Shown: in pieces, positions 7,007 through 11,601 of the stretch
Numbering within the stretch: position 1 is the first letter of the stretch
How the letters are laid out: each line of letters opens with the position of its first letter
NCBI GenBank assembly: GCA_902548045.1
Contig: CACCPR010000015.1
Span: 1 to 11,601, forward strand
DNA: 11,601 bases
Source of the DNA: an uncultured Pelagibacteraceae bacterium
GTDB lineage: Bacteria > Pseudomonadota > Alphaproteobacteria > Pelagibacterales > Pelagibacteraceae
Direction of reading: 5' to 3'
The notes under the pieces: generated by a model
The model's database searches: none
What the model was told of the DNA's origin: nothing
The model's input: only the letters and a program-made list of their open reading frames with translations
Program-made: the position numbers and the translations under genes

Positions 7007-8391
7007 TTAAGTTCCTTTTTATATTTTCTTATCATTTTTTTTATATTTTTTTCAGATGTTCCTCCATAAGAATTTTTTGAATTCATAGAGTTTTTTACAT
7101 TAAAAATTTTTAAAACATTATTACTTAGATGTTTATAAAACTTTTTAATTTCGTTCAAAGTTAACTCGTCTAAATTTTTTTTATTTTTTTCTGCATAACT
7201 AACGATTTTTGAGGATATTTTATAAGCTTCTCTAAAAGATAATTTTTCATCTTTCACCAGGTGGTCCGCAAAATCTGTTGCTGTTGTATATCCAGTCTTT
7301 GCCATATTAGACATTCTAGTTTTATTTGGATTAACATTTTTGATTAATTCATTGCTCATAATTAAAGTATCTTTTAAAGTATCAAATCCATCAAATACCA
7401 ACGCTTTGTCGTCTTGTAAATCTTTAAAATATGAAATTGGAAGTCCTTTCATAATTGTTAAAATAGAATTTAATTTTCCATAATTAATTCCAGTTCTACC
7501 TCTAATAAGTTCTGCAGGGTCAGGGTTCTTTTTTTGTGGCATGATAGAAGAACCGGTTAACATTTCATCATTGAAGCTGATTAGTTGATAAGCATCTGAA
7601 TTTAATATTATGAAGTCTTCAGCCAATCTCGATAGATGCATTGCGCATACAGCACAAGCGTAAAGAAAATCTATAGCAAAATCCCTATCAGAAACTGTAT
7701 CAATCGAATTATCCGTTGGCTTTTTAAAACCTAATTTTTTAGATGTAAAACTTCTATCTATATTATAAGAAGTCCCTGAAAGAGCTGCGGCTCCAAGGGG
7801 CGACTCATCAATTAATTCTAAATTATTTTGAAATCTTTTTTTGTCTCTTTTTAACATTTCATAATAAGCCAAAAGATAATGGGCAAAAGAAACTGGCTGA
7901 GCATTTTTGAGATGAGTAAAACCAGGCATTACAGTACTAACATTTTTGTCTGCTTTATTTACAATATTTTTCATTAAAGAGTTTAATTTTCCAATCAAAA
8001 TAAGTGATGAGTCTTTTACCCAAAGCTTAAAATCAGTAACAACTTGATCATTTCTTGATCTAGCGGTGTGCATATAACCTGCTGAGCTACCGATTATTTC
8101 GTATAATTTCTTTTCAATATTTAAATGGATATCTTCAAATTTTTCTTTAAAAATAAATTTGCCTTTTTTTATCTGTCCTTTAATTTTTTCTAATCCTTTG
8201 AGTATTTTTTTACCCTCTTTAGCAGGTATAATTTTTTTTTTAATTAACATTTGAGTATGAATTTGTGAGGCAAAAATATCTTGTTCGTAGAGTCTTTTAT
8301 CTACGTTAATCGAAGCCCCAATTCTTTGAAATGATTTAGAAGTTGAGCTTTTAAATCTACCTGACCAAACTGTCTTATTTTTATTTGTCAT
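7003..8391 (-). CDS. argH: Argininosuccinate lyase
   Basis: ArgH splits argininosuccinate into arginine and fumarate, the final step of arginine synthesis; it acts as a cytoplasmic homotetramer. The 462-residue length is normal. WSGRF (9-13), EDIHLNIE (86-93), TARSRNDQ (109-116) and GFTHLKNAQP (157-166, including the catalytic T159-H160) precede the superfamily signature TGSSIMPQKKNPD (279-291), which carries the catalytic serine on the mobile loop. The 157-166 block differs from the usual GYTHLQRAQP at three positions but keeps the T-H pair. It is the first gene of a four-gene operon, and its TGA stop overlaps the lipoprotein ATG. Its ATG is 29 nt from the divergent thioredoxin start, so the two promoters must be interleaved or reach into the opposite gene. 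Confidence 0.97.
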   Translation of the reverse strand: MTNKNKTVWSGRFKSSTSKSFQRIGASINVDKRLYEQDIFASQIHTQMLIKKKIIPAKEGKKILKGLEKIKGQIKKGKFIFKEKFEDIHLNIEKKLYEIIGSSAGYMHTARSRNDQVVTDFKLWVKDSSLILIGKLNSLMKNIVNKADKNVSTVMPGFTHLKNAQPVSFAHYLLAYYEMLKRDKKRFQNNLELIDESPLGAAALSGTSYNIDRSFTSKKLGFKKPTDNSIDTVSDRDFAIDFLYACAVCAMHLSRLAEDFIILNSDAYQLISFNDEMLTGSSIMPQKKNPDPAELIRGRTGINYGKLNSILTIMKGLPISYFKDLQDDKALVFDGFDTLKDTLIMSNELIKNVNPNKTRMSNMAKTGYTTATDFADHLVKDEKLSFREAYKISSKIVSYAEKNKKNLDELTLNEIKKFYKHLSNNVLKIFNVKNSMNSKNSYGGTSEKNIKKMIRKYKKELK

Positions 8392-8420
8392 AAACTATGT
8401 TATTTTCAATTTAAATTAAT

Positions 8421-8948
8421 ATGAAAATTAGTAAATCTTTTAAAATCTATATTCACATAATATTTGTATTTTTAATCAGCAAAAACGTTTTTGCTGACAA
8501 TGATTTTTCAAAAAATATAGTAATTTACGAAAAACCGAAAACAATCAACAAACTTAAATTTAAAGATTTAAATCTTCAAGACGTTGATCTATCTAATAAA
8601 AAAGGCAATATCATGATACTAAATTTTTGGGCAACTTGGTGTGCTCCTTGTAGAAGAGAAATGCCTTCACTCGAAAAACTAACTCACAAATATCCTGAAA
8701 TCAAAGTATACGCAATTAATATGGAAAAACCCAACAAACTAAAAGCCCAGGACTTTTTCAAATTTATTGGTGTTTTAAGCTTAGATATATATTTTGATCC
8801 AGAATTAAAATTGGTCAAACAATTTAAAATGAGAGGGCTGCCCACAAGTATACTTATCGATAAAGATGGAAAAGAGTTCGGAAGAATAGTCGGAGAAATA
8901 GACTTTACAGATAAAAAGTTTATCAAACTTTTAAAACAATATATTTAA
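8421..8948 (+). CDS. tlpA: TlpA-like secreted thioredoxin-family protein
   Basis: The 175-residue protein has an N-terminal export signal: basic MKISKSFK, a hydrophobic stretch (about 9-20) and a likely cleavage site after VFA (residue 25). The thioredoxin fold follows. LNFWATWCAPCRREMP (67-82) holds the active-site C74-A-P-C77, and GLPTS (139-143) holds the cis-proline P141 facing it. This is the TlpA/ResA/DsbE type of periplasmic reductant. Partners in other bacteria include cytochrome c maturation and cytochrome oxidase copper-site assembly, but its partner here is not shown. The gene is divergent from argH. Its 3' end overlaps the convergent HIG1-type gene by 4 nt. The symbol is by family resemblance only. 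Confidence 0.87.
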   Translation: MKISKSFKIYIHIIFVFLISKNVFADNDFSKNIVIYEKPKTINKLKFKDLNLQDVDLSNKKGNIMILNFWATWCAPCRREMPSLEKLTHKYPEIKVYAINMEKPNKLKAQDFFKFIGVLSLDIYFDPELKLVKQFKMRGLPTSILIDKDGKEFGRIVGEIDFTDKKFIKLLKQYI

Positions 8949-9145
8949 TTTTTTAAAAAATAAGCCATCAAAACTAAGACTATTATCGCTATAAATTGTA
9001 AAAGTACCCTAAGTTGCATTAATTTATTGGAATATTTTTTACTAGTGTTTCCACCTTTAAATAAAGTATAAATACCCATAATTAAAACTATGGCTACAGC
9101 TCCAAGAAGAGTAAACCCGATAAAATTAAATAAAAATTCTGTCAT
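8945..9145 (-). CDS. Small two-helix membrane protein with a HIG1-type domain
   Basis: The 66-residue protein has two hydrophobic helices, about 5-28 and 48-64. They are joined by a polar loop with GGNTSKKYSNKLMQLRVLLQ (31-50). The KLMxLRVLLQ segment entering helix 2 matches alphaproteobacterial HIG1 (hypoxia-induced gene 1) domain proteins, which end in a conserved RxxxQ (R46, Q50 here). The position two before that Arg is Gln (Q44), where Arg or His is usual. Mitochondrial relatives (Rcf1/HIGD) associate with cytochrome c oxidase and respiratory supercomplexes; a respiratory role here is inference. The gene lies convergent with, and overlaps, the TlpA-like gene. It is divergent from the esterase with only 15 nt between start codons. 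No Shine-Dalgarno sequence is visible. Confidence 0.78.
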   Translation of the reverse strand: MTEFLFNFIGFTLLGAVAIVLIMGIYTLFKGGNTSKKYSNKLMQLRVLLQFIAIIVLVLMAYFLKN

Positions 9146-9160
9146 AAATAATTTATCTAT

Positions 9161-9814
9161 ATGACCTACACATTAAATACAATTATTTTAGAGCCTCTAT
9201 CTAAAAAAAAACCAAAAAATGCAGTAATACTTTGCCACGGATATGGAGGTGATGGAAAAGATATATCAATACTTGCAAGTTACTGGCGAGCACATTTACC
9301 AGATACTATATTTATTTGTCCTGATGCTCCAGAGAGATGTGCAGCTAGTCCAACTGGTTTTCAATGGTTTGATTTAATGGATCAAACCTCTGAACAAATT
9401 TTATCCAAGTCTTTAATTGCAGAAAAAAAATTAAATAATCTTATTGAAGAAGTAAAAGATAAAAATAATTTAAAAACTGAACAAATTTCACTGTGCGGTT
9501 TTAGTCAAGGATGTATGTTGATATTACAAACTGGCATTAAAAGAAAAGACAAAATTAATTCAATTATAGGATATTCAGGAAAAATTATTAACACTGATCA
9601 TTTATGTAAAAATATAAATTCTAGACCAAATATTATATTGATGCATGGCGATTTAGATCAAGTTGTTACGATTGATGCATTTCTAGAGGCAAAAGACTTT
9701 TTTGGAAAAAATAATTATCCTATAGTATCTAGGATATTTAAAAACTGTGAACACCGGATACCTACAGAAGGTTCCAGTTTAGGGCTTCAATTTATAAAAA
9801 AACATTTTAATTAA
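9161..9814 (+). CDS. Carboxylesterase / phospholipase-type alpha/beta hydrolase (Abhydrolase_2)
   Basis: The 217-residue protein is a compact alpha/beta hydrolase of the YpfH / acyl-protein thioesterase type. LCHGYGGDGKD (24-34) forms the oxyanion region. ICPDAPER (52-59) and GFQWFDL (66-72) are family blocks. GFSQG (113-117) is the nucleophile elbow with S115. MHGDLDQVV (161-169) supplies the catalytic Asp (D166) and CEHRIP (196-201) the catalytic His (H198). The triad is complete and the length normal, with no signal peptide, so it should be a cytoplasmic serine esterase of small esters or lysophospholipids. The true substrate is unknown. The ATG lies 15 nt from the divergent membrane-protein start and lacks a Shine-Dalgarno sequence, so a very short or leaderless transcript is likely. 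Confidence 0.88.
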   Translation: MTYTLNTIILEPLSKKKPKNAVILCHGYGGDGKDISILASYWRAHLPDTIFICPDAPERCAASPTGFQWFDLMDQTSEQILSKSLIAEKKLNNLIEEVKDKNNLKTEQISLCGFSQGCMLILQTGIKRKDKINSIIGYSGKIINTDHLCKNINSRPNIILMHGDLDQVVTIDAFLEAKDFFGKNNYPIVSRIFKNCEHRIPTEGSSLGLQFIKKHFN

Positions 9815-9878
9815 AGAGGTTTTAACCTGTAACATAATTATAACTTGATAATCTTTTTTGTATCAGTTAGCTTTAGTT

Positions 9879-10448
9879 ATGATTATATCTTCTGTCGATA
9901 AAGTTCCTTTGGAAAAATGTCCAGCACTTGTTCTTAACGCTGACTTTAGACCTTTAAGTTACTACCCTTTATCCATTTGGTGTTGGCAAGATGCTGTAAA
10001 GTCAGTTTTTTTAGATCGGGTAAGCATAGTTTCAAATTATAAAAGAAAAATAAGAAGTCCGTCTTTTGAAATGAATTTGCCAAGTGTTATAGCTTTAAAA
10101 AATTTTATTCAACCTTCAAAAAATCCAAACTTTACTCGATTTAACGTTTTTTTGAGAGATAAATTTGCTTGTCAATATTGTGGAGACAAAAAGGACCTAA
10201 CTTTTGATCATCTGTTACCAAAATCTAAAGGTGGTCTTACCGATTGGAACAATGTTGTAACAGCATGTTCAAGTTGCAATGTTAAAAAAGGTGGAAAATT
10301 ATATGGTGATTGTGATTTAAAGTTAACAAACAAACCATACGCTCCAACTGTTGAAGACCTTCATAGAAATGGAAGAAATTTTCCTCCAAACTTTCTACAT
10401 GAAAGCTGGATGGATTATTTATATTGGGATATTGAATTAGAGCCTTAA
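9879..10448 (+). CDS. HNH-domain protein with two CxxC zinc-binding pairs
   Basis: The 189-residue protein, counted from the ATG at 9879, has two parts. The N-terminal half includes PALVLNADFRPLSYYPLSIW (15-34), a block typical of conserved alphaproteobacterial HNH proteins. The HNH nuclease core lies at about 88-137: CQYC (98-101), FDH (109-111, with the metal-binding D110-H111), NN (124-125) and CSSC (130-133). The Cys pairs should bind a structural zinc. The protein has no recognisable DNA-specificity domain, intron or methyltransferase partner. A role in DNA cleavage or repair is therefore only a family inference. An in-frame TTG at 9858 would add seven residues (YQLALV plus the initiator); I prefer the ATG because MIISSVDKVPLEKCPALVLN begins close to the conserved block. 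Upstream, TTGATA (9845-9850) could be a -35, but its -10 is poor. The stop directly abuts that of the convergent coq7. Confidence 0.85.
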   Translation: MIISSVDKVPLEKCPALVLNADFRPLSYYPLSIWCWQDAVKSVFLDRVSIVSNYKRKIRSPSFEMNLPSVIALKNFIQPSKNPNFTRFNVFLRDKFACQYCGDKKDLTFDHLLPKSKGGLTDWNNVVTACSSCNVKKGGKLYGDCDLKLTNKPYAPTVEDLHRNGRNFPPNFLHESWMDYLYWDIELEP

Positions 10449-10982
10449 TTAAATCTTTTCTGAGATTGTAATAGCTATTCTAGAAGATGTTTTGATTACT
10501 TTATCAAGAACACTAAAAAGACCTTTTTTTGTAGCACCGTGTTCGTAAGCTATATCTTTGTGATCTAACTCGTCTTGTCTGAATTTAACAATTTTTTCTT
10601 TTAATTTTTTTTCATCGTCACCCAATTTAAAAGTTTGGTTTTTATAATGGTCATCAATTACTTCTTCAACCGATGCAGTACAAAGCATAGCAGCTTTTTC
10701 ACCTAGCATAGCAGTTCCAAAACCAAGAGTAACACCCATTAAGTCCCAAAGAGGTAATAATTTTGTTGGTTTAATATTTCTTTTTTTTATTTCATTATCA
10801 AAATATTCGTAATGTTCTCTTTCATGTTCTTTCATTTCTTCAATTTTTCTTTTTAGATATTCATTTTGTTTAAAAGTTTTTAATGCGAGTAATTGACCTT
10901 CATAAATTTTAATAGCTCCACGTTCTCCAGCATGATCTACCCTAATTATCTCTTCTAAAGTTTTTTTATTCGTTTTTTCCAT
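10449..10982 (-). CDS. coq7: Demethoxyubiquinone hydroxylase, COQ7/UbiF-replacing di-iron type
   Basis: Coq7 hydroxylates the benzoquinone ring of demethoxyubiquinone late in ubiquinone synthesis. The 177-residue protein is a ferritin-like four-helix di-iron enzyme. VDHAGERGA (15-23) gives the first Glu ligand (E20). EHEREH (52-57) gives the first ExxH (E54, H57). SVEEVIDDHY (104-113) gives the bridging Glu (E106 or E107). DELDHKD (137-143) gives the second ExxH (E138, H141). It lacks the long N-terminal extension of mitochondrial forms, as usual in bacteria. A hydrophobic patch (about 77-100) fits peripheral membrane attachment. The ATG overlaps the end of dsbB by 17 nt, so translation is probably coupled. 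Placement beside DsbB joins a quinone-making enzyme to a quinone-reducing one. Confidence 0.95.
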   Translation of the reverse strand: MEKTNKKTLEEIIRVDHAGERGAIKIYEGQLLALKTFKQNEYLKRKIEEMKEHEREHYEYFDNEIKKRNIKPTKLLPLWDLMGVTLGFGTAMLGEKAAMLCTASVEEVIDDHYKNQTFKLGDDEKKLKEKIVKFRQDELDHKDIAYEHGATKKGLFSVLDKVIKTSSRIAITISEKI

Positions 10983-11451
10983 AATTCTTGAATACTTTAA
11001 TCATGATACCACATAGTATAATTGATAGAACTGTATTTATTGTAGCAAGTGATAGACCTAAAAATCTAAAAGTAACGTCTTTGCAGCTTATGGGAGTGGA
11101 GTTTTGAAGCTGTTTCAGTAGATCTTCTTTAGTCAAGTTTTCACCACCAATTGTTATATTACACAATAAAGACTCACTAAAGAAACCTTGCTCTATTCCT
11201 ACATGATAGAAGGATACGGCTGCACCAAATATGAAGAATAATAATATCAATACAGATATCAACTTCTCAAATTTATTAATGATAAATACTAGCGCGATGA
11301 GTATAACTGAGGCTATATAAGGAATTCTCTCTATCAAGCACAAATTGCATGGTTTATGACCTAAAATATATTGAATGAAATAGGCTGTAGATAAAGATAC
11401 AATGCTTAAAACTAAAATACCATTTAATATAAATCTGTTTTTATTCAACAT
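10966..11451 (-). CDS. dsbB: Disulfide bond formation protein DsbB family (quinone-linked thiol oxidase)
   Basis: DsbB reoxidises periplasmic DsbA and passes electrons to ubiquinone. From the ATG at 11451 the protein has 161 residues and four hydrophobic helices, at about 9-29, 44-58, 63-81 and 130-153. The first periplasmic loop carries the redox pair C35-N-L-C38, followed by ERIPY, which includes the conserved Arg near the quinone site (R42). The second loop carries C97 and C123, the pair that exchanges with DsbA, after the family-like YHVGIEQG (82-89). A TTG at 11517 would add 22 residues, but these overlap the upstream gene and look unlike a DsbB N-terminus. The ATG at 11451 forms a TAATG overlap with the upstream stop, which fixes the start. 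No dsbA is in the window. Confidence 0.93.
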   Translation of the reverse strand: MLNKNRFILNGILVLSIVSLSTAYFIQYILGHKPCNLCLIERIPYIASVILIALVFIINKFEKLISVLILLFFIFGAAVSFYHVGIEQGFFSESLLCNITIGGENLTKEDLLKQLQNSTPISCKDVTFRFLGLSLATINTVLSIILCGIMIKVFKNYGKNE

Positions 11452-11601
11452 TATTTGAAAATTATATACAAGACGATAGCTAGAATTACAATAAAGATAC
11501 CTGCTAAAGTAAACCAAAGTGCTCCTTTTTTTTCAATAAAGTATCCAAATTTTTTTCCAAAAATATTTGTAAAATACGATACTAAAAAAAATCTAAATCC
11601 T
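11451..11601 (-). CDS. C-terminal end of a YqaA/DedA-like membrane protein, partial
   Basis: An open frame enters from the window's right edge and ends with TAA at 11453-11451, overlapping the dsbB ATG by one base. The visible 49 residues begin GFRFFLVSYFTNIFGKKFGY, continue with FIEKKGAL, and end in a hydrophobic helix (about residues 30-47 of the fragment) and a terminal Lys. An RFFL...FG...FIEK block followed by a final membrane helix is what I expect at the C-terminus of the YqaA-type DedA/VTT-domain family, whose genes often precede dsbB in alphaproteobacteria. The frame is clear from the TAATG junction. The family name rests on this short tail and context. Relatives are polytopic inner-membrane proteins, some acting in lipid-carrier movement; no function can be assigned here. 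Confidence 0.65.
   Translation of the reverse strand, partial: GFRFFLVSYFTNIFGKKFGYFIEKKGALWFTLAGIFIVILAIVLYIIFK

Noticed and set aside
5663..8391. Long A/T homopolymers in lysA and argH as frameshift or phase-variation sites
   Set aside because: Both frames are intact with all motifs in register, and similar runs occur throughout the window.
8949..8960. TTTTTTAAAAAA after the tlpA stop as a bidirectional terminator
   Set aside because: It is a pure A/T palindrome without a GC stem, and such runs are expected at this base composition.
9817..9828. Inverted repeat AGGTTTTAACCT after the esterase, as a terminator
   Set aside because: The loop is only 2 nt, the stem is AT-rich, and no U tract follows.
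9858..9878. TTG start extending the HNH protein by seven residues
   Set aside because: There is no Shine-Dalgarno sequence, and an ATG at 9879 begins close to the conserved N-terminal block.
9879..10448. HNH protein as a homing endonuclease or part of a restriction/defence system
   Set aside because: There is no intron, intein, methyltransferase, repeat or mobile-element neighbour. It sits among core genes with matching composition.
11452..11517. TTG start extending DsbB by 22 residues
   Set aside because: The extension overlaps the coding end of the upstream gene. The ATG at 11451 forms a clean TAATG junction and gives a normal DsbB N-terminus.
1..11601. tRNA, rRNA, CRISPR arrays, insertion sequences or prophage genes
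   Set aside because: Looked for and not seen. Nearly every base is covered by core genes, and the only gap over 100 nt (2800-2977) holds the metX promoter, riboswitch and terminator.

Overview
The window is strongly AT-rich and very tightly packed. Its protein set and gene order fit a free-living marine alphaproteobacterium, most likely SAR11/Pelagibacterales. The reasons are the low G+C, near-zero intergenic distances, lysine-rich proteins, an alphaproteobacterial metX-metW pair under a SAM-II riboswitch, and Coq7-type ubiquinone hydroxylation. The lineage is inferred from style and gene content, not from a marker tree. All genes look like core housekeeping genes. I see no mobile element, CRISPR array, tRNA, rRNA or phage gene.

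Layout. (1) 1-257 (-): start of rplU (ribosomal protein L21), cut by the window edge, with its own promoter. (2) 323-2799 (-): the methionine operon metX-metW followed by a GloB-type hydrolase. It is preceded by a sigma70-like promoter, a SAM-II aptamer and an intrinsic terminator (2802-2920). (3) 2978-4959 (+): hisC-like aminotransferase and prephenate/arogenate dehydrogenase, overlapping by 1 nt. (4) 4956-8391 (-): argH, a 36-aa lipoprotein of LptM type, lysA and plsC, all overlapping or 3 nt apart. (5) 8421-8948 (+): a secreted TlpA-like thioredoxin. (6) 8945-9145 (-): a small HIG1-type two-helix membrane protein. (7) 9161-9814 (+): an alpha/beta-hydrolase esterase. (8) 9879-10448 (+): an HNH-domain protein. 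(9) 10449-11601 (-): the end of a YqaA/DedA-like membrane protein, dsbB and coq7, all overlapping.

How the genes work together. Regions 2-4 serve amino-acid synthesis: Met, Tyr and possibly His, Arg, and Lys/diaminopimelate. SAM should feed back on metX through the riboswitch. Region 9 puts a ubiquinone-biosynthesis hydroxylase beside DsbB, which passes electrons to quinone, and a TlpA-like thioredoxin lies nearby.

The most informative non-coding structure is the metX leader. Transcription should start almost at the first base of the aptamer. A perfect 7-bp alternative pairing links the aptamer's 3' pseudoknot strand to the terminator. The only good Shine-Dalgarno sequence lies upstream of the terminator hairpin, and the start codon sits 2 nt after the U tract. 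I found no clearly undescribed multi-gene system. The other points of interest are the tiny lipoprotein gene, three convergent gene pairs sharing or abutting stop codons, and two divergent pairs with only 15 and 29 nt between start codons.
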